Assembly (NCBI RefSeq): GCF_008370255.1
Contig: NZ_SEUI01000003.1
Location: 400,931-452,199 of the forward strand
Reading direction: 5' to 3'
Length of the DNA: 51,269 nucleotides
DNA from: Pseudoalteromonas sp. FUC4
GTDB lineage: Bacteria; Pseudomonadota; Gammaproteobacteria; Enterobacterales; Alteromonadaceae
Made by a program: the position numbers and the translations under genes. The notes beneath the pieces were generated by a model. That model was not told the origin of the DNA. It made no database searches and saw only the letters and a list, made by a program, of their open reading frames with translations. This document shows, piece by piece, positions 16,367 to 25,776 of this stretch (its first letter is position 1; each line of letters opens with the position of its first letter).

Positions 16367-17419
16367 TTAATAAGGCATAGGATGGTTTCTAAATATGGTG
16401 TTAATCTCACTAAGAATTTCGTCGTTTAGCGTGATGTTAAATGCATCAATATCTTCTTTTAATTGGGCTATAGATGTTGCCCCAATAATTGAAGAGGTTA
16501 CGCCATCTACTTGGTTACACCATGCTAAGGCTAGTTGTGCTGGAGTAATATTGTTTGCATGAGCCAGCTCAACATACTGCTTAGTGGCTTGTTCTGCATT
16601 GGGTGTATCTCTAAAGATACCGTTACGCTGCATGAAGGTCCAACGAGAACCTTCAGGGCGAGCACCGTTTAGGTATTTACCCGTTAATAAACCGGCTGCT
16701 AAAGGAGACCACGGTAAGTAAGCAATATCTTCGTGAACACATTGCTCTATTAAATACGGCCAATCTTTAGCGTGCGCTAAGCTAAACTCGTTTTGAATAG
16801 ATACCATACGCGGTAAGTTATGCTCTTTGGCTAAGCTTAAAAACTGGCTTATACCCCATGGCGTATCATCAGATAAACCGCAGTGCTTAATTTTTCCTGC
16901 TTTTACACATTCATTAAGTCCTTCTAGAATATCGAGCATACTCGCTTGCTGCTCTTGTGTATTTACGTCGGTAAATTTAAGAGTGTCCGGCCACTGTCTG
17001 CCAAAGTGCGGGGTAGAACGGTTTGGCCAATGCAGTTGATATAAATCAATGTAGTCTGTTTGAAGTCGCTTAAGTGAATTATCCACGGCTTCTATTACTG
17101 TTTGGCGAGTAATATTGCCGCCATCACGTACCCACGATAATCCATTGCCTGCAATTTTTGTAGCTAGTACCACACCGCTGCGCTTTTGCTGATTCCGCGA
17201 TAGCCAATTGCCAATAATCTCCTCGGTTTTACCATAGGTCTCTGGCGAAGGCGGCACAGCATACATTTCAGCTGTATCAATAAAGTTTACGCCTTGCTCT
17301 AGCGCGTAGGCTATTTGCTCATCCGCATCGTTTTGAGTGTTTTGTTTGCCCCAAGTCATACTGCCTAGGCACACTCTAGATACGTCTACACCACTGCTAC
17401 CTAGTGGGCTGTATTTCAT
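16367..17419 (-). CDS. tas: NADP(H)-dependent aldo/keto reductase, Tas-like
   Basis: A 350-residue TIM-barrel oxidoreductase. The catalytic tetrad is visible: Asp in FIDTAEMYAVPP with Tyr, Lys in VLATKIAG and His in LYQLHWPNR. The C-terminal SSIIGATSIAQLKEDI stretch binds the nucleotide. It follows E. coli Tas along its length, including the AEMYAVPP-PET-G-TE insertion and GLSDDTPWG segment, so I use that symbol with moderate certainty. The physiological substrate is unknown. It is 18 bp downstream of the thioesterase gene on the same strand, and they very likely form an operon. Confidence 0.85.
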   Translation of the reverse strand: MKYSPLGSSGVDVSRVCLGSMTWGKQNTQNDADEQIAYALEQGVNFIDTAEMYAVPPSPETYGKTEEIIGNWLSRNQQKRSGVVLATKIAGNGLSWVRDGGNITRQTVIEAVDNSLKRLQTDYIDLYQLHWPNRSTPHFGRQWPDTLKFTDVNTQEQQASMLDILEGLNECVKAGKIKHCGLSDDTPWGISQFLSLAKEHNLPRMVSIQNEFSLAHAKDWPYLIEQCVHEDIAYLPWSPLAAGLLTGKYLNGARPEGSRWTFMQRNGIFRDTPNAEQATKQYVELAHANNITPAQLALAWCNQVDGVTSSIIGATSIAQLKEDIDAFNITLNDEILSEINTIFRNHPMPY

Positions 17420-17437
17420 AAAAATTCCTTAGCTAAA

Positions 17438-17866
17438 TTAGTGTTGAGCGTGGCTAGTTAAAGCCGATAAAAGAGGCTCAGAAATCGTAGCTTTTTGCCC
17501 TGTTGTAAAATCAAACATGACAACTTTAGAAGTACCCGTTGTTGTTATAGCCTTTTGAGCATGGCTATAAACGGTGTAATTCATAGTGAAGCGGTCTGTT
17601 TTTATATCAGTAATAGTAACACCCACTGTAAGCGTATCGGGAAAGGTGACAGGGCGTTTATAGCGAATATTATTTTCGCTAATTACTGGGCCCACACCAT
17701 TTGGGCTTATTGTGTCGAACAGATTTATTTTATTTAAAAAGTCGATTCGGGCTATTTCAAAGTAACGTAAATACACTACATTATTTACGTGTTGCAGTGC
17801 ATCCATATCAGCCCATGCTACGGTGATGTCGGTATGAATAGGGTGCTGATCTTTAAACGTTTGCAT
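17438..17866 (-). CDS. Acyl-CoA thioesterase, hotdog fold (4HBT type)
   Basis: A 142-residue single hotdog domain. WADMDALQHVNNVVYLRYFE is the 4-hydroxybenzoyl-CoA-thioesterase signature with the catalytic Asp and the HVNN stretch. NNIRYKRPVTFPDTL is the second conserved strand. These enzymes cleave acyl-CoA thioesters in the cytoplasm; the closest well-known type is YbgC/FadM-like, but chain specificity is unknown. First gene of a two-gene unit with the Tas-like reductase. Confidence 0.88.
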   Translation of the reverse strand: MQTFKDQHPIHTDITVAWADMDALQHVNNVVYLRYFEIARIDFLNKINLFDTISPNGVGPVISENNIRYKRPVTFPDTLTVGVTITDIKTDRFTMNYTVYSHAQKAITTTGTSKVVMFDFTTGQKATISEPLLSALTSHAQH

Positions 17867-18027
17867 TATGTACTGGCCCTTAATTTTAAAGCACTTAGAT
17901 TATCAATATGGTGTTATGAGCTCAAGGTAATTAGAGTATGTTTTTTTGTAAGATGATTGTACCTATTTAATTTTAGGCCTACAGTTAAGTGGCACGTTAA
18001 AAACACACAAGACAAAAACACACAGAG

Positions 18028-18216
18028 GTATGTACGCAAAATATAATTAATTGGTTTTTAGCTTGTTTGGTTTTTATAGCCTCTTTCACCTGTTATGCAA
18101 TGGGTAACGTATCTGGCGCTATTATTTTAATGCTAGCGGGGTTTTTATTCGAGGTTATATATTGGCTACGCGGTTATAAAGAGCCTGAAGACAATAAACA
18201 CTTTTTTAATCGTTAA
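18028..18216 (+). CDS. Small membrane protein with no standard start codon
   Basis: An open frame ending at 18216 encodes about 60 residues that look real: NIINWFLACLVFIASF, then GNVSGAIILMLAGFLFEVIY, then the polar tail WLRGYKEPEDNKHFFNR. Two hydrophobic segments suggest a small inner-membrane protein. The odd point is the start. AGAGG precedes ATG at 18030, but that ATG is in another frame and stops after six codons. In the good frame the first codons are GTA TGT ACG, with TTG only at 18067. A one-base shift near 18030, or an unusual start such as AUU at 18046, would explain this. It precedes dinB by 67 bp. Confidence 0.5.
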   Translation, partial: VCTQNIINWFLACLVFIASFTCYAMGNVSGAIILMLAGFLFEVIYWLRGYKEPEDNKHFFNR

Positions 18217-18253
18217 CTAAGCTTGCTTATCACAATTGATTCTATAATAATGA

Positions 18254-18269
18254 CTGTATAAATAACCAG
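18254..18269. promoter_or_regulatory. LexA (SOS) box of dinB
   Basis: CTGTATAAATAACCAG matches the LexA consensus CTG-N10-CAG with an A/T-rich centre. It ends 14 bp before the dinB start codon, and a TATAAT hexamer (18243-18248) overlaps its upstream side. This is established SOS control for dinB in gammaproteobacteria. Confidence 0.85.
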
Positions 18270-18283
18270 TCGTTATAGTGGTG

Positions 18284-19336
18284 ATGAAAAAGTTTATTCA
18301 CATAGACATGGATTGCTTTTACGCAGCAGTAGAAATGCGAGATAACCCAAAACTTGCACATGTACCGCTTGCTATTGGAGGCAATAGCCGACGAGGCGTG
18401 CTCTCAACTGCTAACTATATAGCGAGAGAATATGGCGTGCGATCGGCTATGTCGAACTATCATGCTAAACAATTATGCCCCGATTTAGTTATTGTTCCTG
18501 GGCGGATGGCTGTATACAAAGAAGCTTCAAACCAAATACGTGAAGTATTTAGCCGCTACACAGACTTAATTGAACCCCTTTCTTTAGACGAAGCCTACCT
18601 AGATGTAACAGACAGCGCCGCATGTAAAGGCAGTGCCACACTTATTGCACAGCAAATAAGAGCCGATATTTACAATGCTACAGGGCTCACTGCATCGGCA
18701 GGTATTGCACCGATTAAATTTATTGCCAAAATTGCCAGTGACGAAAATAAACCGAATGGTCAATTTGTCGTTTTGCCTCATGAGGTCGATGACTTTTTGG
18801 CACAATTACCGCTGGGTAAAATTCCGGGAGTGGGCAAAGTAACGCTCGAAAAACTCAATTTAAAAGGGCTATATACCGGTAAAGATGTACGCGAAAAAGG
18901 CGTAAATTGGATGCAGCAACATGTAGGTAATTTTGGCGTGTCGCTTTATCAAAAATGTGCAGGTGAGTATGTTGGTAAAGTATCGACAGATCGCATAAGA
19001 AAATCGCTGAGTGTTGAACATACCTACGAGTACAATAAAACAAGTTTGCAAGAGTGCTTAGATGAGCTTCCAAAATTGTTAGACGAATTAGTTTTAAGGC
19101 TCAATAAACAGCAATTACAAAACCGTATTAATAAATTGAGTGTTAAAGTGAAGTTTGCAAATTTTGTAGTGACCTCAGCAGATCAGGTATATCACGAGCT
19201 AAACACAGAAATATTTATTCAACTCCTTACTAAGGCTTACCAACGAGGGCTACAACAACCTGTAAGATTACTTGGCATAGGCGTTGGTATTAAAAACGAG
19301 CCAGAACAAAACTTTCAACTTAGTATTCTCGATTAA
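18284..19336 (+). CDS. dinB: DNA polymerase IV (translesion, Y family)
   Basis: A 350-residue Y-family polymerase that copies past damaged bases under the SOS response. FIHIDMDCFYAAVEMRD holds the first catalytic Asp and steric-gate Tyr region; SLDEAYLDVT holds the second Asp/Glu pair. TASAGIAPIKFIAKIAS and the helix-hairpin-helix run GKIPGVGKVTLEKL are typical. The C-terminus (QNFQLSILD) is short and shows a possible beta-clamp contact QLSILD. The ATG at 18284 is chosen from family alignment (the protein begins MKKFIHID); in-frame GTG codons lie just upstream. A LexA box overlaps the promoter. Confidence 0.97.
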   Translation: MKKFIHIDMDCFYAAVEMRDNPKLAHVPLAIGGNSRRGVLSTANYIAREYGVRSAMSNYHAKQLCPDLVIVPGRMAVYKEASNQIREVFSRYTDLIEPLSLDEAYLDVTDSAACKGSATLIAQQIRADIYNATGLTASAGIAPIKFIAKIASDENKPNGQFVVLPHEVDDFLAQLPLGKIPGVGKVTLEKLNLKGLYTGKDVREKGVNWMQQHVGNFGVSLYQKCAGEYVGKVSTDRIRKSLSVEHTYEYNKTSLQECLDELPKLLDELVLRLNKQQLQNRINKLSVKVKFANFVVTSADQVYHELNTEIFIQLLTKAYQRGLQQPVRLLGIGVGIKNEPEQNFQLSILD

Positions 19337-19465
19337 GCTGTAAAGCCTGTAACTCCAAGTTGCCATTTATTGATAGGTTATGTGATTAGCTCATCGCACC
19401 TTGCTGGTCTTCAATATTTAAATCGACGATAATAGGGGCTTATGTTTTCTAACAGGACCTTATTT

Positions 19466-20986
19466 ATGGCATATCCTCAAGCGGTTAGTGCAAGCCTTGA
19501 ATGCACATCTCATGATGCGCTTATTATTATTAGTAATGACTTTTCTCAGTTACCAAATAACTCATTACGTGATGCTATTTTAGCTCAAGCAAACGTAGAT
19601 TCTCGCATCGGTAAGCAAGTTACTTTATTAGTAATTGAAAACAAGCGCGTTGTACTTGCGCCAACCGGTCCGTTAAATAGAGATTACGACGACGTTCGTC
19701 GTTATTTTGATGCAGCTAAACTAGCAATTAACGAAGCAAAAGCATCGGGTAGTGTTAACCCTGCATTATTTTTACCAGATTTAAATGGCGATAGCCGTTA
19801 TCAGCATGCTTTAGAAGTTTCTTATTTAGGCGCTTGCCAAGCCTTATGGCAGCCATTAGAAGCGCGTGAATATCACGGTGAAAGCATTGAACCTATTACA
19901 CAAATTGGCTTAGTTGGCGCAAGTGAGCAAACGATTAAAGCTGTTAATGCAATTGCAGCTGGCCAATATGCAGCGCGTGACCTTTGTGGTACTGAACCTG
20001 AGCGTATGGCTCCACCGCGCTTTGCAGATTACTGTGTTGATTTATTTAAAGGCTCAAACATTGCGGTTGACGTAATTGACGATATTACTGCTATTGATAA
20101 AAACTACCCAATGCTAAGTACGGTTGCTCGTGCATCATACGCAGTTGAGCGTCACCACCCACGTGTTGTTAAGCTTGAATATGTACCAGAGGGTGAAATT
20201 ACTCGCACACTTATGTTTGTAGGTAAGGGTCTTGTATACGATACCGGCGGTGCAGATCTAAAAGTAGGCGGCCATATGGCAGGCATGAGCCGGGATAAAG
20301 GCGGCGCAGCATCAGTTGCGGGCTTTATGAAAGCCGTTGCAGATTACCAACCTAAGGGCGTTAAAGTCGTATCGTATTTAGCTGTTGTTCGTAATTCTAT
20401 TGGTTCAGATTGTTTTGTGCCAGATGAAATTATTACTAGCCGCGAAGGTGTACGTGTACGCATTGGTAATACAGATGCAGAAGGGCGTTTAGCAATGGGC
20501 GACCTGCTTAGCGAAATGAAAGATTTAGCTAAAACTGAGGTTAATCCAACATTATTTACTGTTGCTACATTAACGGGTCACGCGGCTCGTGCAATGGGCC
20601 CTTACGGTGCGTATGTTGAAAATGGCCCAGCTCGAAGCGCTGGTGTATCTCGTCAGATTGCTGACCTTGGAGATTTGTGGGCTGATGGCGCAGAAGTATC
20701 GCGTTCACGCCGTGAAGACTACGACTTTATCAAACCACGCACGCTAGCTGACGATGTACTCTCGAGCAATAACGCAGCATCGGCTGTTACCGCTCGTGGT
20801 CATCAGTTCCCAATGGCATTTATGGCTATTGTTGGTGGGCTTGATAAGCACGGTAACGACTCTGCACAGCCTTTGCCTTATGTGCATATGGATATTGCGG
20901 GTAGCGGTGTTGAAGGCGGTGATTGGCAGCATGGTAAGCCAACAGCTGCATCAGTAACGAGCTTGTTTGCACGTTATTGTTTGTAA
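19466..20986 (+). CDS. Leucyl aminopeptidase family (M17) protein
   Basis: A 506-residue cytosolic metallopeptidase of the PepA family that removes N-terminal residues. The two-metal site is visible: GLVYDTGGADLKVGG (Lys and Asp), MSRDKGGAASV (Asp) and NTDAEGRLAMGD (Asp, Glu and catalytic Arg). The usual SGG of PepA reads TGG and the following segment GADLKVGGHMAGM is atypical, placing it in a divergent M17 branch rather than PepA itself. The ATG at 19466 is preferred because AGGA is eight bases upstream; the ATG at 19442 has its ribosome site too close. A strong terminator follows. Confidence 0.88.
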   Translation: MAYPQAVSASLECTSHDALIIISNDFSQLPNNSLRDAILAQANVDSRIGKQVTLLVIENKRVVLAPTGPLNRDYDDVRRYFDAAKLAINEAKASGSVNPALFLPDLNGDSRYQHALEVSYLGACQALWQPLEAREYHGESIEPITQIGLVGASEQTIKAVNAIAAGQYAARDLCGTEPERMAPPRFADYCVDLFKGSNIAVDVIDDITAIDKNYPMLSTVARASYAVERHHPRVVKLEYVPEGEITRTLMFVGKGLVYDTGGADLKVGGHMAGMSRDKGGAASVAGFMKAVADYQPKGVKVVSYLAVVRNSIGSDCFVPDEIITSREGVRVRIGNTDAEGRLAMGDLLSEMKDLAKTEVNPTLFTVATLTGHAARAMGPYGAYVENGPARSAGVSRQIADLGDLWADGAEVSRSRREDYDFIKPRTLADDVLSSNNAASAVTARGHQFPMAFMAIVGGLDKHGNDSAQPLPYVHMDIAGSGVEGGDWQHGKPTAASVTSLFARYCL

Positions 20987-21008
20987 GCTAAAAACGCATA
21001 TGTAATAA

Positions 21009-21034
21009 AAAAGCCCTGTTAATTCAGGGCTTTT
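21009..21034. terminator. Rho-independent terminator
   Basis: The stem AAAAGCCCTG / CAGGGCTTTT with a six-base loop lies 22 bp after the M17 gene and 24 bp before the end of the convergent chemoreceptor gene; it can serve both. Confidence 0.88.
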
Positions 21035-21057
21035 GCATTTAATGAGGACGCTATCGG

Positions 21058-22695
21058 TTAATCTAATTTAAAATGATTAACTACGCTCGAAAGACCTTCG
21101 CTACTTTGTTTGAGATTATCACTGGCATCAGTAAGCTGCTTAGTATTATTTAATGATTGCTCGGTTGATTGAGATAGTTCATTAATACGCAAATTAACCT
21201 CGTCGGCAGCCTGCGTTTGTTGCTCTGTGGCACGTGCTATTTGGCTGTTCATTTCGGTAATAATTGAAACAAGTCGTTCTATTTCATTAAGTGAAGTATT
21301 GGCTGATGACGCCTGCTCTACGGTAGAAACTGAAAGTGCTTGGCTTGATTTAACTGCTTCTACTGCTGCTTTTGCACCTTCTTGTAGTTTAGTGATCATG
21401 GTTTGAATTTCGTCAGTACTTTGCCCTGTACGGCTTGCCAATGTTCTTACTTCATCTGCAACAACTGCAAATCCTCGGCCGTGCTCTCCTGCGCGAGCAG
21501 CCTCAATGGCGGCGTTTAATGCCAGTAAATTTGTTTGCTCCGATATACTTCTGATTACATCAAGTACAGAACCTATATTATGACTCTCGTTGGCTAAATC
21601 TTCTGTTACACGGCTGACTGTTTCTATGTTGCTTGAAAGTGTTTCTATGGCTGTTATTGTTTGCGCCACCACATTTTTACCCGTAGATGCGTTTTGCGCT
21701 GCATCTTTAGCTGCTTGCTCTGCGGCTTCGGCGTTACGGCTCACATCGTGGATTTGGTGAGTCATTTGCTCCATTGCAGCAGCAACTTGTGTGGAGCTGT
21801 CGTTTTGTAGCTCGATAAACGAATGGCTAGTTTTGCTAGAGTCGTCAACGGTATAGGCATGCTTATTTACATCATCGGCACTTTGAGACACATGAACCAA
21901 CGACTCTCGCATTTTTAACACAAATAAATTAAATGAACGCGACAGCTCTGAAATTTCATCATTACCCGATTCGTTTAGCGTACGGGTTAAATCACCTTCG
22001 CCTTGGGAAATATCTTTCATCATATCGGCAGCTAGACGGGTAGGGGTTAATATGCTCTTACCTATAAAGTAGCTGAGGATTATAACTGCAATAATCATTA
22101 TTAATGCGCTAAAAAGTATAAGGTTACGCTGCTTACTAAATGCTTCGTCAATTGAATCAAGGTAAACCCCTGAACCAATAATCCATTGCCACTGATTAAA
22201 GCCTTTTACAAACGCTATTTTATCTACAGGTTGCTCTTTACCTGGTTTTGGCCATTTATAAGGAATAAAACCTTCGCGGTTTTGTTTAACAATATTAACC
22301 ATATCTACAAATAGCGCTTTGCCGTCGGGGTCTTTATTATTGGTTAAGTCTTTTCCCTCAAGCGCAGGTTTTATAGGGTGCATTACCATTATTGGTTGGT
22401 AGTTGTTTATCCAAAAATAATTAGTTTTGTCGTAGCGTAGGGTCCTTACAGTCTCAAGAGCTTGGATTTGAGCTTGCTCTTGCGTGAGGGTGTTGTTTTT
22501 CTCAAGTGCATAGTAATGTTCAATAACACTGTATGCGGTTTCTACTACATTTTGGGTTTTTATGTATTGCTCGTCTTTTAGCGAACTATATTGATGAGTT
22601 AGGCTAGATATACTCAGTACTATTAGGCCCAATACAACAATGGCTATTAACAGTGAAAAGCGCTGGAATATACTAAAACTACGTAAATTAGGCAT
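21058..22695 (-). CDS. Methyl-accepting chemotaxis protein with sCache sensor
   Basis: About 545 residues. First membrane helix near residues 13-33, then a single-Cache periplasmic domain ([29 protein letters not shown]), second helix near 188-210, HAMP ([15 protein letters not shown]), and a signalling domain whose tip reads [20 protein letters not shown]. Cache domains of this type often bind short organic acids, but the ligand is unknown here. The start at 22695 is chosen because GAGGAT lies upstream; a further in-frame ATG 27 bp earlier lacks a site. No che genes are nearby; the receptor is a lone transducer. Confidence 0.93.
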   Translation of the reverse strand: MPNLRSFSIFQRFSLLIAIVVLGLIVLSISSLTHQYSSLKDEQYIKTQNVVETAYSVIEHYYALEKNNTLTQEQAQIQALETVRTLRYDKTNYFWINNYQPIMVMHPIKPALEGKDLTNNKDPDGKALFVDMVNIVKQNREGFIPYKWPKPGKEQPVDKIAFVKGFNQWQWIIGSGVYLDSIDEAFSKQRNLILFSALIMIIAVIILSYFIGKSILTPTRLAADMMKDISQGEGDLTRTLNESGNDEISELSRSFNLFVLKMRESLVHVSQSADDVNKHAYTVDDSSKTSHSFIELQNDSSTQVAAAMEQMTHQIHDVSRNAEAAEQAAKDAAQNASTGKNVVAQTITAIETLSSNIETVSRVTEDLANESHNIGSVLDVIRSISEQTNLLALNAAIEAARAGEHGRGFAVVADEVRTLASRTGQSTDEIQTMITKLQEGAKAAVEAVKSSQALSVSTVEQASSANTSLNEIERLVSIITEMNSQIARATEQQTQAADEVNLRINELSQSTEQSLNNTKQLTDASDNLKQSSEGLSSVVNHFKLD

Positions 22696-22790
22696 ACTTT
22701 TATCCTCAATAAGTGTGCGCATTAGCGCATAGAATAAGCGTAGCTAAAAAGGGCGTTTAATCTAGGCTTAATAACCTATTAAGACAAAAA

Positions 22791-22816
22791 AAAGGCTGAT
22801 ATTTCAATCAGCCTTT
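22791..22816 (-). terminator. Rho-independent terminator of the S9 peptidase gene
   Basis: The stem AAAGGCTGAT / ATCAGCCTTT with a six-base loop, followed on the minus strand by a run of T, lies 23 bp after the peptidase stop codon. Confidence 0.88.
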
Positions 22817-22838
22817 GGTCTATTTTTAAATGGTTTAA

Positions 22839-25064
22839 TTATTTAACATCAAAATGACGATTAAAGAAGTTTGTGATGGTTTGATGTAAGTGCGTTTGCA
22901 CTTGTTTACCACGTAAGCTGTGCTTAGAGCCTGGGTAGGTCATCATTTCAAACTGTTTTTCGTTATCTTGTAGTTGTTTAAATAATTTAGTTGAATGCGT
23001 AAACAACACGTTATCGTCGGCCATTCCATGATAAATCATTAATGGACCTTTTAAGCCATCGGCGTATGGGAATACTGCACTGTCTTCGTAGCCTTTGGCA
23101 TTCGTATCGGGGTGACCTAAATAGCGCTCAGTGTAATGCGTATCGTATAGAGCCCAATCAGTTACTGGAGCACCCGATACGCCTGCTTGAAAGTAGTCGC
23201 CCGCTTTAAACATAGTCATAAGTGCCATGTAGCCACCGTAACTGTGGCCATAAACACCAATGCGTTGTGGGTCTACGTAATCAAGTGTACGTAAAAACTC
23301 TACGCCTTTAATTTGATCGGCAACTTCCACTACACCTAAGTGTTTATAAATAGCATCTTCAAACTTTTTACCACGGTTGTACGAACCACGGTTATCTAGT
23401 TGAAAAATTACGTAACCTTGTTGCGCCATGTATTGAAAATACAAGTTTTTGCTGCGCCAGCTATTTGTTACTCGCTGAGCATGCGGGCCGCCGTACACAT
23501 TAACAATAACAGGATGCTTTTTGCCATCGGTTACGTTACTTGGCTTAAATAAGCGGTAATACATAACTTGGCCATCTTCGGCTTTAATTGTGCCGTATTC
23601 TGGTTTTGTTAAGTCGCTTAAATAAGGCGTAAGGGGGTGGCTACTATCTAGCTTATTTTCTTCAAGCCATGTAATAAATTCGCCATTTACTTTACGAAGC
23701 GCTGCTGAGTTTGGTGTGCTATCAGATGAGCTATTGTCGATAAAGGTTTTGCTGTCTTTTGCTAGCACAACATTATGGTACTGACCTTTTTCGGTGATAC
23801 GTTTAGCATCGCCTTTTTTAAATAAAGACGCGCTGTATAAATGGCTCTCAAGAGGAGTGTCTTTTCGACCGGCAAAGTAAACAATGCCTTTTTTCTCATC
23901 AATACCTTTTAAGCTATCAACAGCCCAATCGCCAGAAGTAATTTGGCGAACAAGTTGACCGTTTGTGCGATACAGATATAAGTGTTTAAAACCATCGCGC
24001 TCAGATGCCCATACAAAGTGCTTTTTGTCTTTTAAAAACTCAAGATCAAAATGTAGGTTAATCCACGTTTCGCTGTTTTCGGTTAATGCTACTTTTTGTG
24101 CTTTAGTTTCGCTGTTATAAAAACGCAGCTCTAATTTATGTTGCGAGCGATTTTGCCATTGGTACGACAATGTATTGCCGTCTTTCAGCCATTTAGCGCG
24201 TGAAATGTAAATGTCTTCGTCTTTACCTAAATCAATCCAATCTACTTTTTGATCGTTAAGTTTAACAACACCCAGTTGGATTTTTACGTTATCGGTACCA
24301 GTGAACGGGTAGCGTTGGTTAAATAACTTAACTTCATCAGCGTAAATTTCGTTACGGATAGCTTCTTTTACTGGCGTTTCGTCAACACGGGTATAGGCAA
24401 TTTTAGTTTCATCCCCTGACCACCAGTAACCTGTCATGCGGCTCATTTCTTCTTGAGCAACAAACTCGGCCATACCGTTTTTAATTACGCCACCGCCATC
24501 TTTACTAAGCTGAATTTCTTTTCCTGAATCAAGCTCTAAAGCATAAAGATTTTGTCCACGAATAAACGATACATAATTACCTTTAGGTGAAAAGCGTGCA
24601 TCGGTTTCAAATGTTTCAGTGTCGGTTAGTTTTTTACTTTTAGCAGAGGCTAAATCGTAATAGTAAAGGTCGCCATTAAGTGGGAATAAAAGTGCTTTAC
24701 CGTCTTTAGACCATTTGTACTCAAGTATGCCTTTACCAAAAATACGTTGGCGTTCGCGGCGGGCTTTTTCTTCATCAGATAGATTTTCTGGGCCTGAAAA
24801 TAACTTTGCCGAATCAACTAGCACACGGTTGGTGTTATCTTTTAGATTGTATTCCCATAAATCGTAGCGGTTGTAGTCATCGCTTTTACCTTGCAGGTAA
24901 GTTACACGGCTGCCATCAGGCGAAAATTTAAGTTGTACAGGCGATTTACCTGACAGGCTTGGATCGTCAAAAATACGTTCCAACGATAAAGGTTTTGCTT
25001 GAACACTAATAGCGCCAACCATTAACGGTAGGGCTAGTGAGAGGTGTTTTATTTTTTTTAGCAC
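22839..25064 (-). CDS. Exported prolyl peptidase, S9 family (dipeptidyl peptidase IV type)
   Basis: A 741-residue enzyme with a signal peptide (residues 1-23, ending SVQA). Residues about 40-470 form a beta-propeller with the DPP-IV glutamate motif (EFVAQEEMSRMTGYWWS), which anchors the substrate N-terminus. The C-terminal alpha/beta hydrolase has Ser608 in GVYGHSYGGYMAL, Asp in HGMADDNVLF and His in YPGSKHSLRG. NVYGGPHAQ forms the oxyanion region. It should remove X-Pro dipeptides in the periplasm or outside. This fits a marine organism that feeds on protein. It is monocistronic with its own terminator. Confidence 0.93.
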   Translation of the reverse strand: MLKKIKHLSLALPLMVGAISVQAKPLSLERIFDDPSLSGKSPVQLKFSPDGSRVTYLQGKSDDYNRYDLWEYNLKDNTNRVLVDSAKLFSGPENLSDEEKARRERQRIFGKGILEYKWSKDGKALLFPLNGDLYYYDLASAKSKKLTDTETFETDARFSPKGNYVSFIRGQNLYALELDSGKEIQLSKDGGGVIKNGMAEFVAQEEMSRMTGYWWSGDETKIAYTRVDETPVKEAIRNEIYADEVKLFNQRYPFTGTDNVKIQLGVVKLNDQKVDWIDLGKDEDIYISRAKWLKDGNTLSYQWQNRSQHKLELRFYNSETKAQKVALTENSETWINLHFDLEFLKDKKHFVWASERDGFKHLYLYRTNGQLVRQITSGDWAVDSLKGIDEKKGIVYFAGRKDTPLESHLYSASLFKKGDAKRITEKGQYHNVVLAKDSKTFIDNSSSDSTPNSAALRKVNGEFITWLEENKLDSSHPLTPYLSDLTKPEYGTIKAEDGQVMYYRLFKPSNVTDGKKHPVIVNVYGGPHAQRVTNSWRSKNLYFQYMAQQGYVIFQLDNRGSYNRGKKFEDAIYKHLGVVEVADQIKGVEFLRTLDYVDPQRIGVYGHSYGGYMALMTMFKAGDYFQAGVSGAPVTDWALYDTHYTERYLGHPDTNAKGYEDSAVFPYADGLKGPLMIYHGMADDNVLFTHSTKLFKQLQDNEKQFEMMTYPGSKHSLRGKQVQTHLHQTITNFFNRHFDVK

Positions 25065-25175
25065 AAGGTTGCCTTAGCTTATTATAAATATTGCTTTGAT
25101 GTTAAAGCCAAGCGTGTGCAACTGCAACTAAATGCTATAAAGTGGCGATTATTAAAGACAAAGTAGGACATAACA

Positions 25176-25574
25176 ATGACGAACCTTAAATTTGAACTTG
25201 CACCAGAGCTTAAACGCGACTGTATAGAACTTGCCGATTGGCCGCTGTGTAAAGTACTTTTATTAAACGATAGTCAGTATCCGTGGTTTGTATTAGTGCC
25301 AAGGCAGGCTAACTTAAGAGAAATAATTGATTTATCTGAGGATGATCAAATAGTTTATTTAAAAGAGTCAGCCAAGTTAAGTAAGTTATTAATGGATGTG
25401 TTTAGTCCGGATAAGTTAAACGTAGCGGCTTTAGGTAATATGGTACCGCAATTACATATTCATCATATTGCGCGCTTTACGAGTGATGCTGCTTGGCCTG
25501 CGCCAATTTGGGGTAAATTTCCTGCAGTCCCTTATACTGATGAGCAAATAGTAAAATTAAAAACCCATTTTTAA
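25176..25574 (+). CDS. HIT-domain protein
   Basis: A 132-residue protein with the histidine triad segment MVPQLHIHHIARF near residues 89-101; the usual HxHxHxx reads HIHHIAR, so the third His is replaced by Arg as in some GalT-like or DcpS-type members. WPLCKVLLLNDSQYPWFVLVPR at the start is typical of the small bacterial HIT group. Members hydrolyse or transfer nucleoside monophosphates; the substrate here is unknown. AGGA precedes the ATG. It is divergent from the S9 peptidase gene and is followed by a repeat element. Confidence 0.85.
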   Translation: MTNLKFELAPELKRDCIELADWPLCKVLLLNDSQYPWFVLVPRQANLREIIDLSEDDQIVYLKESAKLSKLLMDVFSPDKLNVAALGNMVPQLHIHHIARFTSDAAWPAPIWGKFPAVPYTDEQIVKLKTHF

Positions 25575-25576
25575 TA

Positions 25577-25756
25577 GCTGTTCGGATTTATTTATCTTTC
25601 GGGGTTAAATTTTTAGTAGTCTGTTTAGTTTTTAGATAAGGCCGAGTTTATGTTTATGTTGTGCGTCTGCTTCGCATAAATAGGCGATAACGTAGTATAA
25701 ATGCCAAATATGCGCTGCCCTACGTCGAAAAATTTTAATACTGAAGGTCAACAGAT
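25577..25756. repeat. Interspersed palindromic element, copy 2
   Basis: A diverged second copy of the 14558-14733 element, again directly behind a stop codon. The shared blocks are TATCTTTCGGGGTTAAATTT near the left end, CATAAATAGGCGATA in the middle and CTGAAGGTCAACAG at the right end, which inverts against the left CTGTT/TATCTTTC. It is about 180 bp, without an open frame. The left end carries a small insertion relative to copy 1. Confidence 0.7.
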
Positions 25757-25776
25757 TCTAATCAATAAGGAATAAA

